DNA from: JAUQQI01 sp042408785
GTDB taxonomy: Bacteria; Chloroflexota; Dehalococcoidia; JAUQQI01
DNA length: 64,000 nucleotides
Assembly: GCA_042408785.1 (NCBI GenBank)
Contig: JBHOQU010000127.1
Location: 1-64,000 of the forward strand
Direction of reading: 5' to 3'
Made by a program: the position numbers and the translations under genes. Shown here piece after piece: positions 33,194 to 41,046 of this stretch. The notes beneath the pieces were generated by a model, which ran no database searches, had not been told where the DNA came from, and was given only the letters and a program-made list of their open reading frames with translations. Position 1 is the stretch's first letter. The number at the start of each line of letters is the position of its first letter.

Positions 33194-34743
33194 TGCGCAT
33201 CGCCACGGCCAGCCTAATCCTGATGGCCGGGTCTTTGGGTTCCCGGGTCCTGGGTCTGGTCCGGGAGCAGCTTATCGCCGCCCTTTACGGCCGCACCCGG
33301 GAGACCGACCTGTTCACCGCCGCCGCCCGGGTTCCCACCACCCTCTACGACCTGCTGGTCGGGGGGGTCGTCACGGCCGCCCTGGTGCCGGTCATAACCA
33401 ACTACCTGGCCGAAAACCCCAAGGAGGGCGGCCGGCTCGTCGGCACCCTCCTTATCGCCGTCACCGTCGGCCTGACCGTGGTGACTATCCTCCTGTGGCT
33501 GTTGGCCAGGCCCCTGGCCGAATTTATCCTGCCCGGCTACCTTCCCGAGGACCGGAGGCTGGCCGGGGAGCTGCTGCGGCTGATGGCGCCGGTTTTGCCC
33601 TGCCTCTCGCTGGGGGGCGTCCTGGCCGGGGTGAGCGTGGCCCGGCGCCGGTTTGTCTTTCCGGCCTTCGGGGCGGCCGTCCTCAACCTGGTCTTCGGGC
33701 TGAGCGCCGTCTTTTTTCGCCAGCTCGGGGTGGCCGCCCTGGCCCTGAGCTTCACCGCGGGCGCCCTGGCCCACCTCCTCTGGCAGGCGGGGGGTCTCAG
33801 GGGCCTTCCGGTAAGGCTGGAGTTTGATCCGGCCCATCCCGGACTGCGGAAGGTCGGCCGCCTCTACGTCCCCGTCTTCCTGGGCCTGCTGGTTTCCACT
33901 GCCGGGGTCGCCTTTGACACCTACCTGGCCTCTTTTACCGGCCCCGGGGACCTGACGGCAATGCGCTTTGCCACCAACATCATCCAGTTCGCCATCGGCT
34001 TCGTCGGGGGCTCCATCGGCCTGGCCGCCCTGCCCACCCTGAGCCGTCAGGCTGCCGACGACACCCGCTCCGACTACGAGGCAACCCTTACGGCGATGGT
34101 CCGGTGGGTCTGGCTCCTTACCTGGGGGCTGGCGGTGGTGATGCTGGTTCTGCGCCGGCCCCTGGTAGGCCTGCTCTTTGAGCGGGGCCAGTTTGGCCCG
34201 GCAGACACCGAACGCACCGCCCTGGCTCTGCTGGCTTACCTGCCGGGCCTGCCGGCGGCGGCCCTGGACCAGCAGCTTATCTACGCCTTCTACGCCCGGC
34301 AGAACACCGTCACCCCGGTGGTGGTGGGGGTCTTTGCGGTCCTCCTCTACGGGGTGACGGCGGTGGCCCTGCTTGGGCCCCTGGGCATGCCGGGCCTGGC
34401 CCTGGCCAACTCGGTCCAGTGGGTATCCCATGCCGTGGTGATGGTCTGGGTCGGGCGGTCCCTGCTGGGCCGGAGCCTGCGGCCCCTGGGGGATGCGGTG
34501 GGGCGGGGGCTGGTGGCGGGGGCGGCGGCCGGGGCGGCGGCCGCCGTCGGCTCCGGGCTGGTCCCGCCGGGCCTGCCCGGCGGGCTAGCCGTAAACCTCT
34601 GGCAGGCGGGGGTTGGGGGCGGGGCGGGACTGTCCGCCTACTGGGGGGTCCTTTACCTGATACGCACGCCCGAGGCCGGACTGTTTACGGGTCGGGCTCT
34701 GGCCCTGCTAAAAGGCATCCGCGTGGTAAAATCTACCGAGTAG
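33193..34743 (+). CDS. murJ: lipid II flippase MurJ
   Basis: 516 residues, about fourteen hydrophobic segments. Moves lipid II across the cytoplasmic membrane for peptidoglycan synthesis. Seen: SLILMAGSLGSRVLGLVREQLIAALYG near residue 5 (MviN family start), TDLFTAAARVPTTLYDLLVGG near 37, and ALLAYLPGLPAAALDQQLIYAFYARQNT near 345, matching the MATE-like exporter superfamily. The context with polysaccharide genes leaves open a Wzx-like role for another lipid-linked glycan, but the MviN motifs favour MurJ. Starts on the last base of the adenylyltransferase gene. No other MurJ-type gene is in the window. Confidence 0.85.
   Translation: MRIATASLILMAGSLGSRVLGLVREQLIAALYGRTRETDLFTAAARVPTTLYDLLVGGVVTAALVPVITNYLAENPKEGGRLVGTLLIAVTVGLTVVTILLWLLARPLAEFILPGYLPEDRRLAGELLRLMAPVLPCLSLGGVLAGVSVARRRFVFPAFGAAVLNLVFGLSAVFFRQLGVAALALSFTAGALAHLLWQAGGLRGLPVRLEFDPAHPGLRKVGRLYVPVFLGLLVSTAGVAFDTYLASFTGPGDLTAMRFATNIIQFAIGFVGGSIGLAALPTLSRQAADDTRSDYEATLTAMVRWVWLLTWGLAVVMLVLRRPLVGLLFERGQFGPADTERTALALLAYLPGLPAAALDQQLIYAFYARQNTVTPVVVGVFAVLLYGVTAVALLGPLGMPGLALANSVQWVSHAVVMVWVGRSLLGRSLRPLGDAVGRGLVAGAAAGAAAAVGSGLVPPGLPGGLAVNLWQAGVGGGAGLSAYWGVLYLIRTPEAGLFTGRALALLKGIRVVKSTE
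34724..34732 (+). promoter_or_regulatory. extended -10 promoter of the TerC-family gene
   Basis: TGG followed by TAAAAT inside the end of murJ; predicted start about 34739, 29 bases before ATG 34768. Confidence 0.4.
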
Positions 34744-34767
34744 GCCGGAGGGCCAAGCTTTCGGCAA

Positions 34768-35475
34768 ATGACCGAGCTGATTCCAAGCATCCTAGGCATA
34801 GTGGTTATTGACCTTGCCCTGGCAGGCGACAATGCCGTAGTCATCGGGATGGCCGCCTACCGGCTCCCCCGGCACCAGCGCAACATCGCCGTGGCCCTGG
34901 GGGCCTTCGGGGCGATGGCATTGCGGATTACCCTGACGGCGGTGGCCGCCCTCATTTTGGGCCTGCCCCTGCTCCAGTTTGTCGGGGGTCTCATCCTGGT
35001 CTGGATCGCCTTTAAACTGCTCAGGCCCGTTGAGGTCGCCCACGGGGACGGCACCCACGTGGTGGAGGCCCCCACCGGCCTCTGGGATGCCGTTCAGACG
35101 ATAATCATTGCCGACATCGTGATGAGCCTGGACAACGTGCTGGCCATTGCCGGCGCCTCCAAGGGCAACATCCCGGTGTTGGTTTTCGGCCTGATGCTGA
35201 GCATCGCCATCCTGATGGCGGGCGGCCGGCTGGTGGCAAGCATCCTCGACCGGTTTCCCGGCTTTGTCTACCTCGGGTCGGGCATCCTGGCCTGGGTTGC
35301 CGGGGGGATGCTGGTCCACGACAGCTTCGCCCACGCCTACTGGGTTCGGTTTCTGCCCTGGGCCGACTGGGTGGTGCCGGTGGTGGTCACTGCGGGGGTG
35401 CTGGTCGCAGGGCTCCTGCTTTTACGGCCCCAGGACGTGAAGTGGATGCGCTCCCGCTTCCGCCGCCCGGCATAG
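34768..35475 (+). CDS. TerC/YjbE-family integral membrane protein
   Basis: 235 residues, seven hydrophobic segments. TerC-family signature: VVIDLALAGDNAVVIGMAA near residue 12, the acidic metal-binding-type GDN, and the second copy IIADIVMSLDNVLAIAGAS near 114. The family is linked to metal-ion (Mn2+ in characterised Bacillus proteins) efflux and metalation of exported enzymes; the tellurite name is historical. A linker with GDGTHVVEAPTGLWDAV lies between the halves. Context: followed 4 bases later by a Tat-exported protein, which fits a role in loading metal onto exported enzymes (inference). No well-placed Shine-Dalgarno. Confidence 0.85.
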   Translation: MTELIPSILGIVVIDLALAGDNAVVIGMAAYRLPRHQRNIAVALGAFGAMALRITLTAVAALILGLPLLQFVGGLILVWIAFKLLRPVEVAHGDGTHVVEAPTGLWDAVQTIIIADIVMSLDNVLAIAGASKGNIPVLVFGLMLSIAILMAGGRLVASILDRFPGFVYLGSGILAWVAGGMLVHDSFAHAYWVRFLPWADWVVPVVVTAGVLVAGLLLLRPQDVKWMRSRFRRPA

Positions 35476-35478
35476 ATC

Positions 35479-36741
35479 ATGGTCGATTCTCAAACCGTTA
35501 GCGGCGGTCGGGGGATGGGACGGCGCCGGTTTTTAAGTTCGGTGCTGGTCGGGGGACTCTTCCTGGCCGGCCTCCGCCTGGGCGAATACGACCGCTTGCT
35601 GGACCCCCTTCTGGGCTGGCCCCGGCTTCCGGACCGACGCCCCCAGCGGGCTTGGTTCTTCACCACCATCGTCCTTTCCAGGCTGGTTGACTACCACCGG
35701 AAAGCCACCGGCCGCCGGCCCCGGCTGGAGGCGGTGCTGGGCCGACTGCTAGACCTGCCCTTTAAAGGCTACCGCTTCGGGGTGCCCATTGCGGCCGCCG
35801 AGGAGCCCGACGGCTTCCGCCAGCCGGATGCGGTCATCAACGCCGCTTTGAGTCGGGGCAAGGAAGTTTACCTCTCGGTGGGCCTTAAACTTCCCGGCTA
35901 CCCCGAGTTCTATCCGCCCCGGGGGATGGAGCTTCCCAGGTTCGGCCCCTTCCGACCGAATGCCGGGGAGACCGAGCGAATCTTTAAGGCGGTGGAGGCC
36001 ATTTTAAGGCGCTACGGGAATGTGGGGAGCTGGGTCTTCGTCGAGAACGAGGCCCTGGACCCGGTGATGTACGACGGCCTCTTCCGCTACCTGCATCCCG
36101 ATTACCTGGTCGACATCTGCAACCACATCCGCCGGTTCCTGGCCCCCGACCAGCTTCTGGTTCTGACCACCTTTGTGCCCAGCGCCTGGTTTCTGCGCCT
36201 GCTGGACCAGCTCCGGGAAACGGTTCCCTGGCGCTTCCTGGCCAGGTGGGCGGTGGGGCCCTGGTGGATGTTTCCGTCCCGCCGGACCCTCTTCGAGGCG
36301 GCGGACCTCCTGGGCCTCCACCTTTACAAGAAGGTTGTTCAGCCCACCATCTGGGGCGAGTTTCCGGTGAACGCCACCCACCCCCGGGATTACAACACCC
36401 TGGATATCCTTCGGGTGGAGATGCAGCGGCGGGGGAAGGGAGTTATCATCTCGGAGCTCCAGGGCGCGCCCTGGGAGCCGGAGGTGTGGCCCAAGTTCCA
36501 CGCCGACTACAAGTTTTCGTTTACCCCCGAGGACATCGGCGACCTGGTCCAGGTGGTCCTGAGCCACGGCATCGCCCAGGTGGGCATGTGGGATGTGGAT
36601 TTCTGGCTGGCGGCCGAGGCCGCCGGCGACCCCTCCTGGCTTCAGGCCGGCCTTGAGGTTATCGAGCGCTACTCCGACCCCCCCGCCTCCCCCGCCCACC
36701 CTGACCGTCAGCCCGGGACGACGGGCGCCACGTCGATCTGA
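35479..36741 (+). CDS. Tat-exported glycosidase-like (TIM-barrel) protein
   Basis: 420 residues. A twin-arginine signal is seen at MGRRRFLSSVLVGGLFLAG (13-31). The mature part has clan GH-A-like features: GSWVFVENEALDPVMYDG near 183-200 with candidate acid/base Glu189 or Glu191, and GVIISELQGAPWEPEVW at 321-337 with candidate nucleophile Glu326. I do not recognise the exact family. Surface glycan or peptidoglycan trimming is possible. The C-terminal 20 residues are Pro-rich and the last 34 bases overlap the convergent aldehyde dehydrogenase gene. M1 at 35479 is used; M13 at 35515 would leave no N-region before the Arg pair. Confidence 0.68.
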   Translation: MVDSQTVSGGRGMGRRRFLSSVLVGGLFLAGLRLGEYDRLLDPLLGWPRLPDRRPQRAWFFTTIVLSRLVDYHRKATGRRPRLEAVLGRLLDLPFKGYRFGVPIAAAEEPDGFRQPDAVINAALSRGKEVYLSVGLKLPGYPEFYPPRGMELPRFGPFRPNAGETERIFKAVEAILRRYGNVGSWVFVENEALDPVMYDGLFRYLHPDYLVDICNHIRRFLAPDQLLVLTTFVPSAWFLRLLDQLRETVPWRFLARWAVGPWWMFPSRRTLFEAADLLGLHLYKKVVQPTIWGEFPVNATHPRDYNTLDILRVEMQRRGKGVIISELQGAPWEPEVWPKFHADYKFSFTPEDIGDLVQVVLSHGIAQVGMWDVDFWLAAEAAGDPSWLQAGLEVIERYSDPPASPAHPDRQPGTTGATSI

Positions 36742-38207
36742 GCCCGCTGCAGCCGGCCCGAGTAGTCGATGTAAACCGTCTTCCACTCGCTGAAGACGTC
36801 CAGAACCTGCTCCCCGCCTTCCCGGTGGCCGTTGCCGGTAGCCTTGGTGCCCCCGAAGGGGGTATGGACCTCGGCCCCAATGGTCCCGGCGTTCACGTAA
36901 ACGATGCCGGTGTAGCTTTCTTCGATGAACTTAAAGGCTTTGTTTACGTCCCGGGTGTAGATGGAGGCCACCAGGCCGTAGGGGACGTCGTTGTTCACCC
37001 GGGCGGCTTCCTCAAGGCTGTCCACGACGATGACGGAAGTTACGGGGCCGAAGATCTCCTCCTGGCAGACCCGCATCTCCGGCCGGCAGTTGCCCAGAAC
37101 CGTCGGCTTGAAGAAAAAGCCCCCGGCCAGCTCGCCCTCCCGGGCAATCTCGCCCCCGCATAAGATCTCGGCCCCCTCCTGGCGGGCCACCTCCATGTAC
37201 CCGGCGATCCGCCGGAGCTGCTGCTCGTTGATAACCGGGCCCACGTCGGTCTCCGGGTCGAGGCCGTTGCCCAGCTTAAGCCTCCGGGCACGCTCCACCA
37301 GCCGGGCGGTGAGCTCCTCGGCAACCCCCCGCTGGACGATGACCCGGCTGGCCGCCGTGCACCGCTGGCCGGAAGTCCCAAAGGCGCTCCAGACAATGCC
37401 GTCCAGGGCCAGGTCCAGGTCGGCATCGTCCAGGACGACGATGGCGTTCTTGCCCCCCATCTCCAGGGAAACCCGCTTGCCCAGGCGGGCGCACTTTTCG
37501 GCCACTTCGGTGCCCACCTCGGTGGAGCCCGTAAAGGAGATGAGCCGGACACCGGGGGCCTCGACCAGGGCCGCCCCGGCCTCCTCCCCAAAGCCCACCA
37601 CCATGTTGACCACCCCCGGGGGCAGGCCCGCCTCCTCCAGGGTCTTGACGAAGTTATAGGCCGAAAGGGGCGTATCCTCGGCGGGCTTAAAGACCACCGT
37701 GTTGCCGCAGACCAGGGCCGGGATGACCTTCCAGGAGGGTATGGCCATCGGGAAGTTCCAGGGGGTGATACACCCCACCACCCCAATGGGCATCCGGACG
37801 CACATGGCGAACTTATCGGGAAGCTCCGAGGGGGTGGTGTAGCCGTGGAGGCGGCGGCCCTCCCCGGCGATGAAGTAGGTCATGTCAATGGCCTCCTGAA
37901 CGTCCCCCCGGGCCTCGGTGAGCACCTTGCCCATCTCCATGGTCATCTGCCGGGCGAACTCCTCCTTACGTTTAACCAGAAGCTCGGCCGCCCGGAAGAG
38001 GATTTCGGCCCGCCTCGGGGCCGGAACTTTCCGCCAGGAGTCGAAGGCCCGCTGGGCCGCCTCCACCGCCAGGCGCACATCCTCGGGCCCGGAGCGGGGA
38101 AAGTAGCCTAAAACCTCGCCGGTGGCCGGGTTAATGTTGGGGTAAGTCCGCTCGGTGACCGAATCCACCCACCGTCCGCCGATGTAGTTTTTATAAACCT
38201 CGGTCAT
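36708..38207 (-). CDS. aldehyde dehydrogenase (ALDH superfamily)
   Basis: 499 residues; oxidises an aldehyde to the acid with NAD(P)+. Catalytic Cys283 in FGTSGQRCTAAS, general base Glu249 in VSLEMGGKNA, and the ITPWNFPMAIPSWK cofactor loop near 147. The C-terminal GTIGAEVHTPFGGTKATGNGHREGG stretch resembles 2-oxoglutarate-semialdehyde, aminoadipate-semialdehyde and related dehydrogenases; no substrate can be assigned firmly. Upstream on the same strand lie a D-aminoacylase and an enolase-superfamily enzyme, which would fit 2,5-dioxovalerate oxidation in a sugar-acid route (inference). GGGAGGAGG precedes ATG 38207; the TGGTAAAAT element at 38249-38241 suggests its own promoter. The C-terminus overlaps the Tat-protein gene by 34 bases. 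Confidence 0.9.
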   Translation of the reverse strand: MTEVYKNYIGGRWVDSVTERTYPNINPATGEVLGYFPRSGPEDVRLAVEAAQRAFDSWRKVPAPRRAEILFRAAELLVKRKEEFARQMTMEMGKVLTEARGDVQEAIDMTYFIAGEGRRLHGYTTPSELPDKFAMCVRMPIGVVGCITPWNFPMAIPSWKVIPALVCGNTVVFKPAEDTPLSAYNFVKTLEEAGLPPGVVNMVVGFGEEAGAALVEAPGVRLISFTGSTEVGTEVAEKCARLGKRVSLEMGGKNAIVVLDDADLDLALDGIVWSAFGTSGQRCTAASRVIVQRGVAEELTARLVERARRLKLGNGLDPETDVGPVINEQQLRRIAGYMEVARQEGAEILCGGEIAREGELAGGFFFKPTVLGNCRPEMRVCQEEIFGPVTSVIVVDSLEEAARVNNDVPYGLVASIYTRDVNKAFKFIEESYTGIVYVNAGTIGAEVHTPFGGTKATGNGHREGGEQVLDVFSEWKTVYIDYSGRLQRAQIDVAPVVPG

Positions 38208-38240
38208 TGTCGACCTCCTCCCGTCTGCCAGTCCCGCCCA

Positions 38241-38249
38241 ATTTTACCA
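38241..38249 (-). promoter_or_regulatory. extended -10 promoter of the aldehyde dehydrogenase gene
   Basis: Minus strand TGG then TAAAAT; predicted start about 38234, 27 bases before ATG 38207, with a Shine-Dalgarno in the leader. It lies between the aldehyde dehydrogenase and D-aminoacylase genes. Confidence 0.5.
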
Positions 38250-38261
38250 CCGCCCCCGGGC

Positions 38262-39860
38262 CTACGGCACAGGCCGCCCGGCCAGCACCCCCGTCGGCCG
38301 GCCCCCGGCCAGGGCCACCTGGCCGTTAACCAGCACCCACTCGACCCCGACGGCCAGACTCCGGGGATTTTCGTAAGTTGACGTGTCCGTAATGGCCTCC
38401 GGGTCGAAGACGGCGATATCCGCATACCTGCCGGGGGCGAGCACCCCCCGGTCCCGCAGGCCGAAGCGGGCGGCGGGCACGGCCGTCATCCGGTTGATGA
38501 GGAGTTCCAGGGGAACCCCATACCGGCGGCGGAGGGGCCCGAGGATCCGGGCGAAACAGCCGTAGGCCCGGGGGTGGGGCCGCTGGCCCACCCAGATGGC
38601 GTCGCTCCCCACCATGTAGTCGGGCCGGATAAGCAAGGTCATTATGTCTCGGTCGATCTGCTCCCAGACGGCCGGCTCGGGCGGCAGGCCCCAGAAGCCC
38701 ACCCGGAATTCCTCCTCCAGCAGAAGGTCGCATAAAAGTTCCGGGACCTCCTTACCCCGCCGGGCGGAGGCCTCCACAAAGGTTAGGCCCACCAGGTCGG
38801 AGTTTTTAGGCAGGTAGCTGAAGACGATTTCGTGCCAGCCCCGGGTGCCTCGGGCCGAGCCCATATAGGCGTAGTCGATTTCCCGCGCCAGCCGGCGGCG
38901 GGCCGCGGGGTCTTTAAGCCGGGCCAGCAGGGCGTCGGGGCCGCCGTTGTGGGCCCAGGGCGGCAGGAACATCACCCCCTGACTGCTGCCGGTGGGATAG
39001 GGGTAGGTTTCCAGGGTGCAGTCGACCCCTTCGGCCTTGGCCCGGTCGATGGGAGCCGTGATCTGCTCCACCTGACCGGCCGTTAAGGGTCCAGTCCGGA
39101 AGTGGGAGAAATGGACCTTAACCCCCGACCGACGGCCCACCTCCAGGGCCTCCTCGACGGGGTCGAAGGGCTCGCCCCGGAAAACCGTCCGCAGGTGGAC
39201 GACGAAGGGACGGTCGTACCGGGCGGCCACCCGGCAGAGCCCCACCAGCTCGTCGGTGTCCGCCCAGGAGCACGGGTAGTAGCTTAAACCCGTGGAGAAC
39301 CCCACCGCCCCCTCCTCCAGACCCTGAGCCAGGAGCCGCCGGGCCCGCTCCAGGGCTTCCCCCACCAGGGGAACGTCCCGGAAGCCCACCGCCTCCAGCC
39401 GGACCGCCCCGTGGGGAACCAGGTAGGCGGTGTTTACGGCCACCGTCCGGTCGAAGCAGGCCCGAAACTCGGCCACGGTGGACCAGGTGCAGGGCAGGTC
39501 AGGGTTGCCGTTGAGGCCGGCCAGGTAGCGCCGGTAAGCCCGCAGGTTTTCGGCCGAGAGGGGTGCGTAAGAAAGGCCGTCCTGCCCGAGGATTTCGGTG
39601 GTTACCCCCTGCCGGAGGGCGGCCTCGTGGACCGGGTCGGCCAGGAGCATCAGGTCTGAGTGAACGTGGGTGTCGATGAAGCCCGGGCAGACCACCTTTC
39701 CGCCGGCGTCGACGACGGTGGCGGCGGTCACATCGGGGCCGCTCAGGTCGCCCACGGCGGCGATGCGGTCGCCCACCACCCCAACGTCGGCCCGGAACCC
39801 GGGCCGGCCGGTGCCGTCAATGACGGTGCCGTTTTTGATAAGGACGTCGAAGGCGGGCAT
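38262..39860 (-). CDS. N-acyl-D-amino-acid deacylase (D-aminoacylase family amidohydrolase)
   Basis: 532-residue amidohydrolase. Hydrolyses N-acyl-D-amino acids, or related carbamoyl/acyl amides, to the amino acid. Metal site: DTHVHSDL (His-x-His) near residue 63, a Cys in SYYPCSWADTDEL near 193 where the family carries its bridging Cys, His in FVVHLRTVF near 220, His in VHFSHFRTG near 250, and Asp in YMVGSDAIWVG near 415. The barrel-sealing small domain begins NGTVIDGTGRPGFRADVGV. Family usual length about 480-530. Two bases separate it from the enolase-superfamily gene, so they are one unit. Many uncharacterised paralogues exist, so the substrate is uncertain. Confidence 0.85.
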   Translation of the reverse strand: MPAFDVLIKNGTVIDGTGRPGFRADVGVVGDRIAAVGDLSGPDVTAATVVDAGGKVVCPGFIDTHVHSDLMLLADPVHEAALRQGVTTEILGQDGLSYAPLSAENLRAYRRYLAGLNGNPDLPCTWSTVAEFRACFDRTVAVNTAYLVPHGAVRLEAVGFRDVPLVGEALERARRLLAQGLEEGAVGFSTGLSYYPCSWADTDELVGLCRVAARYDRPFVVHLRTVFRGEPFDPVEEALEVGRRSGVKVHFSHFRTGPLTAGQVEQITAPIDRAKAEGVDCTLETYPYPTGSSQGVMFLPPWAHNGGPDALLARLKDPAARRRLAREIDYAYMGSARGTRGWHEIVFSYLPKNSDLVGLTFVEASARRGKEVPELLCDLLLEEEFRVGFWGLPPEPAVWEQIDRDIMTLLIRPDYMVGSDAIWVGQRPHPRAYGCFARILGPLRRRYGVPLELLINRMTAVPAARFGLRDRGVLAPGRYADIAVFDPEAITDTSTYENPRSLAVGVEWVLVNGQVALAGGRPTGVLAGRPVP

Positions 39861-39862
39861 GG

Positions 39863-40951
39863 CTATTTTTCCTGGTACTCCCGGAGGGCGTCCTCGTTGG
39901 GCTCAAAGCCGAGGCCCGGCCGGTCGGGAAGCTCCACCCAGCCGGCCTCGGGCCGGAAGGTGTCTTTAAACAAAATCTCCCCCGCATACCACATGGGCAC
40001 GTGGAACTCCACCCGCCAGCCGTTGGCCACCGCGGCGTAAAGGTGGGCGTTGTGGTGGGGCCAGCCGCCCCCGTTGGCAATCTTCAGGTTAAAGCTGTCG
40101 GCCAGGTCGGCGACCTTGCGGCCCTCGGTATAACCGCCCACGTAGCAGACGTTGGGCTGGGCGATGTCCACCGCCTCCCCGGCGATGAGGTCCCGGTGCC
40201 GCCAGCGGTGCTCCTGCTGGCCGGCGGCGATGGGAATGGTGGTGTGGGCCCGGAGCCGGCGGAGCAGGTTGACGTCGTTGGTGTAGACGGGCTCCTCAAA
40301 CCAGCGGATGTTGTATGGCTCCAGCCGGCGGCACAGCTCCAGGGCCGAGGCATAGTCAAAAAGGTGGTTGGCGTCCACCATCAGCTCAACTCCGTCCCCG
40401 ACGGCTTCCCGGACGAGCCGCACCCGCTCGGCGTCTTCGGCCACATTCTCGGCCCCGTCGATGGCCACCACCATCTTCAGGCGGGTGTGCCCCTGGGACA
40501 CCCAGTAGCGGGCGGCCTCGACCAGCTGCTCCCGGTCGTATTCTAAAAGGCCGAAGGTTACGTAGGCGGGGACCCGCCTTGAGTGACCCCCGAGGAGGCG
40601 CCAGACCGGCTGATTTAAATACTTGCCCTTGATGTCCCAGAGGGCGATGTCTACGGCGCTCTGGCCGAAGATGACGACCCCGGAGTTGCCCCGGGGGTTA
40701 AAGGTGCGGTGGATGAGGGCCGAGATCCCCTCAGTATCCAGGGGGTCCCGCCCGACCAGAAGGGGGGCCAGCTCCCGGTTTATAAACTCCCGGGTTGCGA
40801 ACCGCAGGACCCCGCCCGTCATCCCCGTGCCGACGATGCCGGCGTCGGTCTCAACCCGGGCCAGCACCACCTCCCGGTAGATGACCCGGTCGGTTATAGG
40901 GGCACGGGTGGGGACACGGTAGGCGGCGGCGGTAACGCGGGTGATGCGCAT
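39863..40951 (-). CDS. enolase-superfamily mandelate racemase/dehydratase-like enzyme
   Basis: 362 residues from ATG 40951 (AGGAGGAG upstream); the open frame continues another 100 codons of Arg/Pro-rich shadow sequence across the terminator, which is rejected. Enolase-superfamily enzymes abstract the proton alpha to a carboxylate. Seen: Arg157-x-Lys159 in TRLKMVV, metal ligands Asp193 (MVDANHLF), Glu219 (WFEEP) and Glu247 (AAGQQEH), and His299 in GGWPHHNAHL. This Lys/His pair fits the mandelate-racemase subgroup, which includes sugar-acid dehydratases. With the neighbouring aldehyde dehydrogenase a sugar-acid or amino-acid breakdown route is plausible. Confidence 0.83.
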   Translation of the reverse strand: MRITRVTAAAYRVPTRAPITDRVIYREVVLARVETDAGIVGTGMTGGVLRFATREFINRELAPLLVGRDPLDTEGISALIHRTFNPRGNSGVVIFGQSAVDIALWDIKGKYLNQPVWRLLGGHSRRVPAYVTFGLLEYDREQLVEAARYWVSQGHTRLKMVVAIDGAENVAEDAERVRLVREAVGDGVELMVDANHLFDYASALELCRRLEPYNIRWFEEPVYTNDVNLLRRLRAHTTIPIAAGQQEHRWRHRDLIAGEAVDIAQPNVCYVGGYTEGRKVADLADSFNLKIANGGGWPHHNAHLYAAVANGWRVEFHVPMWYAGEILFKDTFRPEAGWVELPDRPGLGFEPNEDALREYQEK

Positions 40952-40988
40952 CTGCTCCTCCTGATGCTGGGTTCGGTCGGACCGGATA

Positions 40989-41025
40989 ATTATAAACAGG
41001 CCCCGCCCGCGGGCGGGGCCTGTTT
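40989..41025 (-). terminator. Rho-independent terminator after the baeRF gene, followed by a -10 box
   Basis: A perfect 32-base GC-rich palindrome at 40994-41025, centred at 41009/41010, lies 21 bases after the baeRF stop (41047). On the minus strand it ends in GTTT and runs into TATAATTAT, which supplies both the U-rich tail and a TATAAT box (40994-40989) for the enolase-superfamily gene 38 bases on. Confidence 0.65.
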
Positions 41026-41046
41026 TGGCCGAACAAATCGGCGGGC

